Below are positions 7,541-15,066 of a stretch of 64,000 nucleotides of DNA, one piece after another (position 1 is the first letter of the stretch; the number at the start of each line of letters is the position of its first letter). The notes below the pieces were generated by a model. That model saw only the letters and a list, made by a program, of their open reading frames with translations. It searched no databases and had not been told where the DNA came from. A program made the translations under genes and the position numbers. Origin of the DNA: a virus; IMG/VR virus record IMGVR_UViG_3300046096_000464, positions 45,316 through 109,315 of that record. One strand, written 5' to 3'.

Positions 7541-7570
7541 TAGCCGATCTGATTAGATCGGCTATTTTTT
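7541..7570 (+). terminator. Intrinsic terminator, GCCGATC stem
   Basis: TAGCCGATCT and AGATCGGCTA pair around GATT and are followed by a run of T's. It is the first of a family of terminators with nearly the same GCCGATC/GATCGGC stem that close the cassettes of this region. Confidence 0.85.
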
Positions 7571-7747
7571 ATGCCAGATCGATCTCACTCCTCTCTACTG
7601 TGCCTAAAATGCCCTATAAGACGGATCTAACTGATTTTAGGTATATCTCACCTACACCAAAAATACAATGTATAAATTGTAGGTGAAAACAAATGGCTGA
7701 GACACAATGTAATCTCTAAGCCATTATGCCCAATCTCTTGAAATAGC

Positions 7748-7776
7748 TTGCTATTAGATTCGATTGGTGAGATAGT
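7748..7776 (+). promoter_or_regulatory. Cassette promoter TTGCTA-17-GATAGT
   Basis: TTGCTA (7748-7753) and GATAGT (7771-7776) are 17 bases apart, in the conserved block also seen at 4198 and 9993. An imperfect hairpin ATGGCTGAGA...TCTAAGCCAT lies just upstream (about 7692-7726). Confidence 0.5.
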
Positions 7777-7880
7777 AAAGAGGTAAGCAACAAATCGAAC
7801 CATATAAAAAATGACTTGCCCCCTACGCCGCTCTAACGTTTACTCACTATCTGCAACAATTAATTTTGACAATATCGATT

Positions 7881-8081
7881 ATGATCGGGGGAGAATTAGA
7901 GTCCAATTGGGTATCATTTATATATGGGTGGCTAACTCATATCCGACAAAATTATACTATCAACAATGATATTGGATTTATTACTTTTGTTGGTAAAGAT
8001 TATTATGGTCATATAACTTATACTCGCACTCGCCGAATTTATTTAAATAGTTCCCGATTGTATATTAAAACGTTAATATAA
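7881..8081 (+). CDS. Uncertain small ORF, 66 aa, possibly frameshifted
   Basis: ATG 7881 (MIGGELESNWVSFIYGWLTH) gives 66 residues. An ATG at 7811, better placed after the cassette promoter, opens a different frame (MTCPLRRSNVYSLSATINF) of about 48 residues that overlaps it. Either one frame is spurious or a single gene has been split by an indel. I cannot decide, and neither product is recognised. Confidence 0.35.
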   Translation: MIGGELESNWVSFIYGWLTHIRQNYTINNDIGFITFVGKDYYGHITYTRTRRIYLNSSRLYIKTLI

Positions 8082-8126
8082 AACCTATACTATCTATTAA
8101 TAAACATCTCAGTAGTTAAGTAATTT

Positions 8127-8156
8127 GGCTGATGTGTATATATCCTCACATCAGCT
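8127..8156 (+). promoter_or_regulatory. Cassette leader hairpin (GGCTGATGTG / CACATCAGCT)
   Basis: The arms at 8127-8136 and 8147-8156 pair around a short loop, followed by a variant of the ATGTAAACATA box. The gene at 8201 follows an AAAGGTAAACAAA ribosome-binding region. Confidence 0.6.
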
Positions 8157-8200
8157 ACCATCTAATCAGTCAATCTAAACATATACAAAAGGTAAACAAA

Positions 8201-8515
8201 ATGAGTCTTGAAACATTAAATGATACTTTCGGATTGCCACAAGATGCTACATTAGAAGATATACAAGTATTTTTTAAACAAAATAGTGTGTCTTACCAGA
8301 TATTTACCCGTCCGCACGATAAGAATGGTGATCGGTGCTACATAATAGCAGTATATATGACTACTGGTAAGGTATACGGCTTTAAAACTTATAACACTAG
8401 TATTTGTCTATCAATGTTTAAATTTTGTAATAAACTACCAATACAATTAGAATTATCCCCAGCTAATTTTAAATTTTTAGATAAACATCAAATAGATTTT
8501 GTATTTCATTGTTAA
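8201..8515 (+). CDS. Hypothetical protein, 104 aa
   Basis: I do not recognise this protein. The ATG at 8201 (MSLETLNDTFGLPQDATLED) is chosen over the in-frame ATG at 8132 because the latter lies inside the leader hairpin and AAAGGTAAACAAA precedes 8201. The product looks like a small alpha/beta domain (RCYIIAVYMTTGKVYGFKTY) with an Asp/Phe-rich end. It is flanked by leader hairpins on both sides, which marks it as a self-contained cassette. Confidence 0.65.
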   Translation: MSLETLNDTFGLPQDATLEDIQVFFKQNSVSYQIFTRPHDKNGDRCYIIAVYMTTGKVYGFKTYNTSICLSMFKFCNKLPIQLELSPANFKFLDKHQIDFVFHC

Positions 8516-8527
8516 TCTCAGTCATCT

Positions 8528-8558
8528 GGCGGATTGAATATACCAAACCCAATCCGCT
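8528..8558 (+). promoter_or_regulatory. Cassette leader hairpin (GGCGGATT / AATCCGCT)
   Basis: The arms at 8528-8535 and 8551-8558 pair and are followed by ATCATGTAAACAACAAATA. AGAGACATAAC then precedes the ATG at 8592. Confidence 0.55.
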
Positions 8559-8591
8559 ATCATGTAAACAACAAATAAATAGAGACATAAC

Positions 8592-8855
8592 ATGAAATTA
8601 ACCGAATATATCAATCCTTGGATCATATGGTATGCAGATGGCGAAATAATAGAAACGCAACATAACTCACGACCATTAGCTGAGTCTTTTCATAAAATAT
8701 GTACGGTTTATCCTGGAATAAATATGAAGTATTTGCAACATATATTTGATTCGTACGATATAGAAAACTTAGCAGATCCTATCTATGTTGAAAACATTTT
8801 TTGCGAAAAATTAGCACTATATCACGACGAACTATACCCATACTCAGAGGATTAA
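8592..8855 (+). CDS. Hypothetical acidic protein, 87 aa
   Basis: I do not recognise this protein. It reads MKLTEYINPWIIWYADGEII at the N terminus and ends in a helical acidic stretch (YDIENLADPIYVENIFCEKLALYHDELYPYSED). It has no known motif. It lies between two leader hairpins, as do its neighbours, so it is probably expressed as part of the same early-type array. Confidence 0.65.
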   Translation: MKLTEYINPWIIWYADGEIIETQHNSRPLAESFHKICTVYPGINMKYLQHIFDSYDIENLADPIYVENIFCEKLALYHDELYPYSED

Positions 8856-8876
8856 GTAGACTATATTGCGACAATT

Positions 8877-8907
8877 GGCTGATAGACAAATACTCACTCT
8901 ATCAGTT
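8877..8907 (+). promoter_or_regulatory. Cassette leader hairpin (GGCTGATAGA / TCTATCAGTT)
   Basis: The arms at 8877-8886 and 8898-8907 pair with one G-T pair. Compared with the 6887 copy the stem keeps pairing although the bases at two positions differ. CTAGGTAAACAAAA precedes the next ATG. Confidence 0.55.
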
Positions 8908-8951
8908 AAAGTTGAAACATACCAAATCGAATCATAACTAGGTAAACAAAA

Positions 8952-9791
8952 ATGGCAACTGCAATCGAATCAATTACAGAATCTTACAATTTAGTCGATG
9001 GTAATATGGAGATATGCCCTAAAAATAAAGGTAAGTGGATCACATCTGACATGTTGCGCATCGGTGACTATGACAATAGTACCGATGTACAGCGTGCTAA
9101 TGTATCATACATTTTGGAACATTATGCGTCAAATCGTTATCATGAAACACATTTAGGGTATGGTCATCATCAAATATTTCTTAAATTTACCGAAGTAAAC
9201 GCAGCATTGGTATGTGATCTAGAGGATTATCCTACCATCTGTGATTCGTACTACTATGACTGGCAACAAAAACATTCTAAGGAATACTTCAATGATAGTG
9301 ATATATCATATTATCCTGTAATCGAGCAAGCATTAAATCGACTACATGAAGATACAGATTGGACTGTATCAGATCGGATCTATGGTGCTATACTACATTT
9401 TTCTGACTTATGGTGTGGCGGAGAATCTTATCATTGGAGCGGTTCATCATACTACTTCACTCTGCAAGATAGTAATTATGCTTCTGATGACAATATAAAT
9501 GAAGTAGTTTTATACTTTATCGATAACCCACCATACTCAAAAAAAGATCTTAACCCAAATACAATTGATAACATAATACAAAATGTAACTCCTGGCATAT
9601 ATACCCTAGTTGCTACTAGTTATAATGACTTAGAATTACATGGTGGTGGTATAGACTACATGACTACTCACGATTATCCTATGCAAGAGATTACAATATA
9701 TGACGGCGATGACATTAAATCCATAATACAAGACGCATACAATGAAATAGTCGAATACAATTTTGAATATCTCGATTATGCACCTATATAA
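8952..9791 (+). CDS. Hypothetical acidic protein, 279 aa
   Basis: I do not recognise this protein, the largest in the cassette array. It is acidic and rich in Tyr, His, Asp and Ser, with a central His/Trp-rich part (LWCGGESYHWSGSSYYFTLQ) and a Gly-rich turn (DLELHGGGIDYMTTHDY). No signal peptide or membrane helix is visible. The start follows AGGTAAACAAAA. It ends just before a palindrome copy and an AT-rich stem-loop. Mild similarity of style to the 187-aa protein at 6951 (same composition) is not evidence of homology. Confidence 0.68.
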   Translation: MATAIESITESYNLVDGNMEICPKNKGKWITSDMLRIGDYDNSTDVQRANVSYILEHYASNRYHETHLGYGHHQIFLKFTEVNAALVCDLEDYPTICDSYYYDWQQKHSKEYFNDSDISYYPVIEQALNRLHEDTDWTVSDRIYGAILHFSDLWCGGESYHWSGSSYYFTLQDSNYASDDNINEVVLYFIDNPPYSKKDLNPNTIDNIIQNVTPGIYTLVATSYNDLELHGGGIDYMTTHDYPMQEITIYDGDDIKSIIQDAYNEIVEYNFEYLDYAPI

Positions 9792-9804
9792 TTATTAAAT
9801 TTAA

Positions 9805-9834
9805 TATCTAGATCGATTATCCGATCTAGATATC
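9805..9834 (+). terminator. Stem-loop after 279-aa gene
   Basis: ATATCTAGATCG pairs with CGATCTAGATAT across a short loop. There is no T-run, so it may be a weak terminator or a palindromic site. Confidence 0.4.
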
Positions 9835-9992
9835 ATCTCTATGACCGCTAGAATGCCCCAGAACTGCTCTAATCATCAAACTAGACTCGTACTCGTCTCA
9901 ATCATTACGACACTGTATAAATTGTAGTAGGAAACAAATGGCTTAGACACAACGTAATCTCTAAGCCATTATACTGAATCTCTTAAAATAGC

Positions 9993-10021
9993 TTGCAATT
10001 AGATCGGATTAGTGGGATAGT
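9993..10021 (+). promoter_or_regulatory. Cassette promoter TTGCAA-17-GATAGT
   Basis: TTGCAA (9993-9998) and GATAGT (10016-10021) lie 30 bases before the next ATG. Upstream, ATGGCTTAGA and TCTAAGCCAT (about 9938-9968) form a hairpin whose stem covaries with the copies at 7692 and 13809. Confidence 0.55.
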
Positions 10022-10050
10022 TAAGAAGTCGAGCAAACAACACAACAACA

Positions 10051-10299
10051 ATGATAACTCAACTGTATCTTATTAAACGAATCTGTTCAGACTATACCAA
10101 ATCTAAATCAGTCTACTATAATTATGGTAGTATCGATGATGCGATATCAACTACTAAGAATACTTGTGAGACTATATTTAATTATAACCATGTAGCAGAA
10201 TCATCTATATTTGAAATATGGGCAGATGATAGTAAATTAGTGACAATAACAACTAATTTGGTAGATTTTTGTCCAGATACTATGGTTACTTTTCATTAA
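10051..10299 (+). CDS. Hypothetical protein, 82 aa
   Basis: I do not recognise this protein. It starts MITQLYLIKRICSDYTKSKS and has an acidic, beta-rich second half (SIFEIWADDSKLVTITTNLV). The start is set by its distance of 29 bases from the cassette promoter; no strong Shine-Dalgarno is visible (CGAGCAAACAACAC). It is followed by a leader hairpin for the next gene. Confidence 0.62.
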   Translation: MITQLYLIKRICSDYTKSKSVYYNYGSIDDAISTTKNTCETIFNYNHVAESSIFEIWADDSKLVTITTNLVDFCPDTMVTFH

Positions 10300-10312
10300 A
10301 CTTCCGCAATTT

Positions 10313-10342
10313 AGCTGATGTGTAACTATCCTCATATCAGCT
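10313..10342 (+). promoter_or_regulatory. Cassette leader hairpin (AGCTGATGTG / CATATCAGCT)
   Basis: The arms at 10313-10322 and 10333-10342 pair and are followed by ACCATGTAAACATACTCA and an AAGGTAAACACC ribosome-binding region before the ATG at 10388. The first pair here is A-T where other copies have G-C or G-T. Confidence 0.6.
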
Positions 10343-10387
10343 ACCATGTAAACATACTCAATCGAAACACATACAAGGTAAACACCA

Positions 10388-10750
10388 ATGTCCAATACCT
10401 CTAACAGTAAATTTGTCCTAGATTCTGTACGGAATCATGTTACACAATCTGTATCTATTGATGGTACTGTTCCATCATTCTCTGCTGCGGCTGTCTATGT
10501 TTGGCATGAATTCATACGAGTTACAAATAATGATTATTATAAACATCATTTTCCCAACTTGCAAGATCGGTTTAGTAATTATCTCGATGGCTTACCTCAC
10601 TCATTTTTAATTTATTATAATGAGATGGAAACCTATCTAGATACACTCGGTCTTAACAATAATTCCAAGACTAAATTTAGTGAAGACAAAATACATAAAA
10701 TGTATCACTTTCTTATCTATAAAGTAATATATCGCGAAATTTCAAAATAA
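10388..10750 (+). CDS. Hypothetical protein, 120 aa
   Basis: I do not recognise this protein. It opens MSNTSNSKFVLDSVRNHVTQ and is mainly helical, with aromatic-rich segments (AAVYVWHEFIRVTNNDYYKH; HSFLIYYNEMETYLDTLGL). It has no recognised motif. AAGGTAAACACC precedes the start. A perfect GGCGATCTG/CAGATCGCC stem follows the stop. Confidence 0.66.
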   Translation: MSNTSNSKFVLDSVRNHVTQSVSIDGTVPSFSAAAVYVWHEFIRVTNNDYYKHHFPNLQDRFSNYLDGLPHSFLIYYNEMETYLDTLGLNNNSKTKFSEDKIHKMYHFLIYKVIYREISK

Positions 10751-10759
10751 TACATTATT

Positions 10760-10783
10760 GGCGATCTGATATTACAGATCGCC
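10760..10783 (+). terminator. GGCGATCTG stem-loop
   Basis: GGCGATCTG and CAGATCGCC form a perfect 9-bp stem 10 bases after the stop, related to the GCCGATC terminator family but without a T-run. Confidence 0.45.
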
Positions 10784-10815
10784 GTAACTACTCACTCACC
10801 TAACCTTAAAATACA

Positions 10816-11223
10816 ATGAATCATTCTAAACTACAATCTATAGAATTTGACGGATCTATTGCATTTAATGATGCTACTGAATTACTAGAATACGTTCAAT
10901 TACTTACTGGCATCATACCAGATGATAATGAGCATTGTATTATTAATGGTGAGAAATACTACTACAATGATGTGATAACTCCACTATTCGATATCTTTGC
11001 CGCAATTTTACTAGCATTCCCTACACTCACATCAGAACAACAAAATACAATCTCACTACTTGAAGATTACAGTGACTTAAATAAATATCGTATCGGTAGC
11101 TGTGGTATTACATTAGATGACATTTATGATCATGACGAAAATAATTTTCATTATGGCATTCGCCATATCTATGAACTATTAGGGGGGATTGCCCCAACTA
11201 CTGATGATGCTGAAGCTGAATAA
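10816..11223 (+). CDS. Hypothetical acidic protein, 135 aa
   Basis: I do not recognise this protein. It is acidic, with a helical centre (FDIFAAILLAFPTLTSEQQN) and a Gly/Pro-containing end (ELLGGIAPTTDDAEAE). The start at 10816 lies 32 bases after the stem-loop of the previous cassette. A palindrome copy and an intrinsic terminator follow. It is more Ala/Leu-rich than its neighbours. Confidence 0.66.
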   Translation: MNHSKLQSIEFDGSIAFNDATELLEYVQLLTGIIPDDNEHCIINGEKYYYNDVITPLFDIFAAILLAFPTLTSEQQNTISLLEDYSDLNKYRIGSCGITLDDIYDHDENNFHYGIRHIYELLGGIAPTTDDAEAE

Positions 11224-11251
11224 CACTACAAATTATTAAATTTAATAATAC

Positions 11252-11282
11252 AAAAGCCGTTCTCATCAGATCGGCTTTTTTG
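11252..11282 (+). terminator. Intrinsic terminator, AAAAGCCG stem
   Basis: AAAAGCCG and CGGCTTTTTT pair and run into T's, directly after a copy of the palindrome at 11232-11249. Confidence 0.75.
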
Positions 11283-11472
11283 GTTTATAGCAGTTCTACT
11301 CGATCCTTAACATCATCTCTAAGGTGCCCAGAATGCCCTATAACGAATCAAACACTCAAACTAGACTCATAATCACCTTACTAATTACGACACTGTATAA
11401 ATTGTAGTGATACACAAATGGCTTAGACCTATCGTAATCAATACGTCATTATGCTTAATCTCTTAAAATAGC

Positions 11473-11501
11473 TTGCAATTAGATCGCATTAGTGGGATAG
11501 T
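11473..11501 (+). promoter_or_regulatory. Cassette promoter TTGCAA-17-GATAGT
   Basis: TTGCAA (11473-11478) and GATAGT (11496-11501) are 17 bases apart. AGAGGTAAACAA follows and probably serves as the ribosome-binding region for the ATG at 11531. Confidence 0.5.
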
Positions 11502-11530
11502 TGAGAGGTAAACAAATAGCCGCTAATCAA

Positions 11531-11767
11531 ATGATTCCACTAATCCGACTTAAAAATATGATAGCTACCGAACAAAAGGTTTATGCTACCTGGAATAAAC
11601 AAAGAATTACTATCAATAATGTATTACTTTCTGAAATATTTTTTAGTATACATGGTAGTTCTATATTCAATCAATTACATCATACTACAATAGATCACTT
11701 ATCCGATATAAGTTATGATATAGTCCCTAATAAATATCAGCCATTTGGCCGTTCCTATCTATCCTAA
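11531..11767 (+). CDS. Hypothetical protein, 78 aa
   Basis: I do not recognise this protein. ATG 11531 (MIPLIRLKNMIATEQKVYAT) is preferred to an in-frame TTG at 11501, which overlaps the promoter -10 region. It is basic to neutral, unlike most neighbours, with a helical N terminus and a His/Asp-rich middle (NQLHHTTIDHLSDISYDIV). It has no leader hairpin of its own. The next gene follows 54 bases downstream after a GATCGGCTACCATATAAACATA box. Confidence 0.55.
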   Translation: MIPLIRLKNMIATEQKVYATWNKQRITINNVLLSEIFFSIHGSSIFNQLHHTTIDHLSDISYDIVPNKYQPFGRSYLS

Positions 11768-11821
11768 GATCGGCTACCATATAAACATAACAAGCAAACC
11801 GCCACTAAGGGAACAGAGAAC

Positions 11822-12463
11822 ATGAATTTTCAAACCACTACAACTAATTTCAATCTATTTCTTACCACTAATGGGTACCCTACATCAGAAAATACAATGT
11901 ATCTTTTGTCTAAGTCTTATGATGTTTTCCTGACAACTAATTCATACGATCATTTTGTAGATAAAATGCTACAATATGTCTCAGAATCCTATAATACAGA
12001 GTTAGATCGTATAGAACAATGTTTCGATATATTAGGTGATGAGGTATTACTATCTCCCACTATATTCATAGATCTATTGTATGGATTTTATAAGATCCAA
12101 CAAATACTCGATCTTAACACTAGTGACAATCTATTACTAATGACTCAGTATGATATACTAACCTTAACTCTAAGTGTCCTTAATTTTTGTGAATATGGTA
12201 GCACTTTTATCGATTTTGCAAAAATCATATCGATCTGTGATACAGCTTGTGACATAACTTTACTACAACATGACTTTATTGTGTGGTATACATTACAATT
12301 ATATCCATATACTACCCAAAAATTCACTTTATCCGAATTTCGTGATACAATGTGTAATCTAGATATAGTAGCATCTCGTAAAGTACCCTATGGATTAAAT
12401 AATACACTTCTCAATTTTGGCTGTTTCAAAAATATTAATGGTATATACATTCAACTACCATAA
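11822..12463 (+). CDS. Hypothetical protein, 213 aa
   Basis: I do not recognise this protein. It is helical, rich in Leu, Thr, Asp and Cys (LSVLNFCEYGSTFIDFAKII; ICDTACDITLLQHDF). AAGGGAACAGAGAAC before the ATG gives a plausible ribosome-binding site. The gene at 13937, which uses the same AAGGGAACA leader, has a comparable Cys/Leu-rich helical character, so the two may be distant paralogs; this is weak. A strong terminator follows. Confidence 0.66.
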   Translation: MNFQTTTTNFNLFLTTNGYPTSENTMYLLSKSYDVFLTTNSYDHFVDKMLQYVSESYNTELDRIEQCFDILGDEVLLSPTIFIDLLYGFYKIQQILDLNTSDNLLLMTQYDILTLTLSVLNFCEYGSTFIDFAKIISICDTACDITLLQHDFIVWYTLQLYPYTTQKFTLSEFRDTMCNLDIVASRKVPYGLNNTLLNFGCFKNINGIYIQLP

Positions 12464-12489
12464 CCCTACTATCTATTACCTTTAATAAC

Positions 12490-12522
12490 ACAGCCGATCT
12501 GATTAAGATCGGCTGTTTTTTT
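12490..12522 (+). terminator. Intrinsic terminator, CAGCCGATC stem
   Basis: CAGCCGATCT pairs with AGATCGGCTG around GATTA and runs into seven T's. It is nearly the same as those at 13036 and 14447. Confidence 0.9.
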
Positions 12523-12637
12523 GTTCTTAATTTACGCGATCGTTCTCACTACTCTATTACTATCTTCTCTATTACCGCTATTATGCCATCAGATTACGAC
12601 ATTGTAGTGAGAAACATAAGCTATTATGCTTAACTTC

Positions 12638-12666
12638 TGGCAGACTGCTAGATATCTCGTTATAAT
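12638..12666 (+). promoter_or_regulatory. Sigma70-like promoter TGGCAG-17-TATAAT
   Basis: A consensus TATAAT (12661-12666) lies 17 bases after TGGCAG. The whole block CTGCTAGATATCTCGTTATAAT recurs with a better -35 at 14665-14693, and both precede genes starting MTTST. Confidence 0.7.
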
Positions 12667-12698
12667 TTAAGAGTAAACAGATTTCGGAGATACGACTC

Positions 12699-13025
12699 AT
12701 GACTACTTCTACTCATTATGTATTACTAACTCATTGTCTAGAATATTCCTATAATGACTACGAATCAGATGAATCAGATGAATCATACTACACATACGAA
12801 TTGATTGTACCACACTCATTCGCTGATGTGGTAGAAACTGCTTTAGATTATGGTAATGTAAGCTACAGTTGGAACTGCGAATATAATGATTGCCAACACT
12901 ATGTTTTAGATGAGACTCCAGCAGATGACAATGAATGGAAAAAAGTGACAGATCGATTATCGATGATAATGTCTGAATTTTGTATAGATTACCATCATGA
13001 CCTAATCTGCTACCATATTTATTAA
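12699..13025 (+). CDS. Hypothetical acidic protein, 108 aa
   Basis: I do not recognise this protein. It is very acidic and Tyr-rich (YNDYESDESDESYYTYELIV), with several Cys (SWNCEYNDCQHYVLDE). It has its own near-consensus promoter 32 bases upstream. Its first residues MTTST match those of the gene at 14726, which has a related promoter, so the two 5' ends are probably duplicated although the rest differs. A strong terminator begins 10 bases after the stop. Confidence 0.67.
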   Translation: MTTSTHYVLLTHCLEYSYNDYESDESDESYYTYELIVPHSFADVVETALDYGNVSYSWNCEYNDCQHYVLDETPADDNEWKKVTDRLSMIMSEFCIDYHHDLICYHIY

Positions 13026-13035
13026 CTTTAATACC

Positions 13036-13068
13036 ACAGCCGATCTTAATCAGATCGGCTGTTTTTTT
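13036..13068 (+). terminator. Intrinsic terminator, CAGCCGATC stem
   Basis: CAGCCGATCT and AGATCGGCTG pair around TAATC and are followed by a T-run. Confidence 0.9.
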
Positions 13069-13117
13069 GTACCTGAATTCACCACAAAATACTACATTAT
13101 TTGGTAGGCACACTCTA

Positions 13118-13179
13118 TTATAACAATTTGTTATAACATCAAATATTAATGAATGTTATAATAAATTGTTATAACATTC
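13118..13179. promoter_or_regulatory. Two TTATAACA-type palindromes (putative operators)
   Basis: TTATAACAATTTGTTATAA (13118-13136) is a perfect palindrome. GAATGTTATAAT...ATTGTTATAACATTC (13151-13179) is a second inverted repeat built of the same half-sites. They lie in the gene-free stretch 13026-13936, upstream of a promoter candidate, and look like tandem repressor sites. Confidence 0.5.
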
Positions 13180-13275
13180 ATTTTGTAGTATTGTTTGGGT
13201 GGATATAGAAATCACTCCAAACCCATACACAGCACTACATTCAGCCATTTCAAAAACTACAAAAGTGACACCACT

Positions 13276-13304
13276 TTGACACCACTTTTTGTAAGACTTA
13301 TGGT
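13276..13304 (+). promoter_or_regulatory. Promoter candidate TTGACA-17-TATGGT
   Basis: A perfect TTGACA (13276-13281) is followed at 17 bases by TATGGT (13299-13304). No gene follows for 630 bases; the transcript would run into the repeat at 13408-13635. Confidence 0.45.
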
Positions 13305-13407
13305 AAAATCTACTATAACTTCTTACATATTAGGCTACAAATCTACTACACATTATTAAATTTAATAGTCTACTGAGCGATCGTTCTCAATGCTAGGTCA
13401 ACCCCTT

Positions 13408-13635
13408 ACAAAAAGTCATTAAAAGGACTACAAACCTATTGGATACGTCATTATGCACTACTGATTATGTATGTCTATCTTGCTACCTAATGTAATAAAA
13501 TCCAGATCTGGAGATTGTAACTCCCAAACACTATACTCTGTAATATGTGTAGCGGTGGTATATACATTATCTAGTCAGTCTTTTGTAGACAAAAAGTCAT
13601 TAAAAGGACTACAAACCCATTGGAGATCGATCGCC
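13408..13635 (+). repeat. Non-coding repeat unit, copy 1
   Basis: This block contains AAAAGTCATTAAAAGGACTA twice, an 84-base segment (TTATGCACTACTGATTATGT...) and a 110-base segment (CAAACACTATACTCTGTAAT...CCCATTGGAGATCGATCGC). All of it is repeated at 15175-15402. Apart from short chance frames it has no coding content. Confidence 0.8.
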
Positions 13636-13863
13636 ACAAATTACAGTTTATTGCAGTATGTGGTATGACTGGAGATCGATCGCTACCACGCCGATCCCTA
13701 ATATGCTCTGAGAGGTGCCTAGAATGCCCTCAGACAGTCCAGACAGTCAATCTAGACATATACTCACTTCACTCATTACGACAATGTAGAAATTGTAGTG
13801 AGAAACAAATGGCTGAGAGACAATGTAATCCCTCAGCCATTATGCCTAATATCTTAAAATTGC

Positions 13864-13893
13864 TTGGAATTGGATCGGGATTAGTGGGATAGT
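13864..13893 (+). promoter_or_regulatory. Cassette promoter TTGGAA-18-GATAGT
   Basis: TTGGAA (13864-13869) and GATAGT (13888-13893) lie in the recurring cassette block, here with an 18-base spacer. The hairpin upstream has arms ATGGCTGAG and CTCAGCCAT (about 13809-13841), a compensated variant of the 9938 copy. Confidence 0.5.
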
Positions 13894-13936
13894 AGAGAGG
13901 TAAGCAAACAACAACCGATAAGGGAACATAATACAA

Positions 13937-14371
13937 ATGAATATATTCACTATAGAATTACAACGTATTATTACTGCCAGAACCGGATGTACTAGTTTTA
14001 GTAGTGCTAAACTAGTCACATATCTAGATAGTCATATAGATACAGTTAATCTATATGATACAGTTGTAATTTTGGAGCATCTGATAATCTCAGATATTGC
14101 ACCAGAACAATGTATTATCTCTATAGTATGGCTAAAATTATGTAAGCTTTACCCTAAACAATCGATATTGTTTAGCTGGGATTATGTTACAGCATTGTAT
14201 CATTTTTGTATTGATGAATGTTGCTGTAACAATAACAACATTGATGATGTATTATACTCAATATTATCAATGTACTACATTGATGATGATAATGTATTTT
14301 GTGTTGCAAATACACTTAATATGCTACAATGTCAGTTTGTCACATATTGGATTGATATACCTACTAGATAA
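13937..14371 (+). CDS. Hypothetical Cys-rich helical protein, 144 aa
   Basis: I do not recognise this protein. It starts MNIFTIELQRIITARTGCTS and contains an unusual cluster HFCIDECCCNNNNIDDVLYS. It is otherwise helical with many Ile, Leu, Tyr and Asp residues. The AAGGGAACA leader is shared with the gene at 11822. The metal-binding potential of the CCC cluster is uncertain. The gene ends about 75 bases before a terminator. Confidence 0.66.
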   Translation: MNIFTIELQRIITARTGCTSFSSAKLVTYLDSHIDTVNLYDTVVILEHLIISDIAPEQCIISIVWLKLCKLYPKQSILFSWDYVTALYHFCIDECCCNNNNIDDVLYSILSMYYIDDDNVFCVANTLNMLQCQFVTYWIDIPTR

Positions 14372-14446
14372 TCAGTGGTTAGTTAATGGCGATAAAATAT
14401 TAGTTTGTAAATTAGCATAACACTACAATCTAATTATTAACTTTAA

Positions 14447-14485
14447 TAACACAGCCGATCTAGTGAGATCGGCTGTGTTATTTTG
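14447..14485 (+). terminator. Intrinsic terminator, long ACAGCCGATC stem
   Basis: AACACAGCCGATCT pairs with AGATCGGCTGTGTT around AGTG and is followed by ATTTTG. It is the longest stem of this terminator family. Confidence 0.85.
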
Positions 14486-14664
14486 TTTATGCCAGATCGC
14501 CCGATCTGCTAATATCCTCTCTATGGTGTTTAAAAATGCCATACAATCGATCGAACTGCCAAACTAGACATATACTCACTTCACTCATTACGACAATGTA
14601 TAAACTGTAGGAGTTTTAAATGGCTGAGATACAGCGTAATCACTAAGCTATTATGCTTAACTTC

Positions 14665-14693
14665 TGACAAACTGCTAGATATCTCGTTATAAT
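14665..14693 (+). promoter_or_regulatory. Sigma70-like promoter TGACAA-17-TATAAT
   Basis: TGACAA (14665-14670) and TATAAT (14688-14693) are 17 bases apart. It is the best host-type promoter seen in the window and is paralogous to the one at 12638. Confidence 0.75.
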
Positions 14694-14725
14694 TAAAGAG
14701 TAAACAGATTCGAGGTTACGACATT

Positions 14726-15043
14726 ATGACTACTTCAACTACGACTTTAGAATTAATCGATCTACATGATGTGTATGGTGATAATTTAGCGGAATTGTTT
14801 GTAGACATACAAAATGAGTCTTCTGGATCGATAGAGTACGAAAATGATACAATAGCGTATTATATATTACTTAGTGATGGTATATTGTATTACGACTATG
14901 CAGAAAACATCACAAACGGTGACAAAATGTTACCGTATGCTTATATATATCTACCTTGTAATCCTAGTGAGTTACTAGTAGTTAATACAGTTGTATCTGC
15001 TTATAATACACTAGTTGCTGAAAAATTACCATTAGTAAGTTAA
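14726..15043 (+). CDS. Hypothetical acidic protein, 105 aa
   Basis: I do not recognise this protein. It begins MTTSTTTLELIDLHDVYGDN, is acidic, and seems to be a small alpha/beta domain (SDGILYYDYAENITNGDKML). It is driven by the strong promoter at 14665-14693 and closed by a terminator 24 bases after the stop, which makes it a monocistronic early-type unit. It is the last gene of the cassette array. Confidence 0.68.
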   Translation: MTTSTTTLELIDLHDVYGDNLAELFVDIQNESSGSIEYENDTIAYYILLSDGILYYDYAENITNGDKMLPYAYIYLPCNPSELLVVNTVVSAYNTLVAEKLPLVS

Positions 15044-15066
15044 CTACAACTATTAAATTTAATACC

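Noticed and set aside
7501-7686. 61-codon + strand frame after the 187-aa gene
   Set aside because: It covers the palindrome, the terminator and the iterated motif, so it is a chance frame over regulatory sequence.
12709-13113. 134-codon frame on the - strand opposite the gene at 12699
   Set aside because: The + strand gene has its own promoter and terminator in the right places; the - frame spans the terminator and has no supporting signal.
13471-13892. Two overlapping + strand frames in the 13.5-13.9 kb region
   Set aside because: They coincide with the non-coding repeat and cassette promoter; the second copy of the repeat at 15.2-15.4 kb does not keep these frames open, so coding is unlikely.
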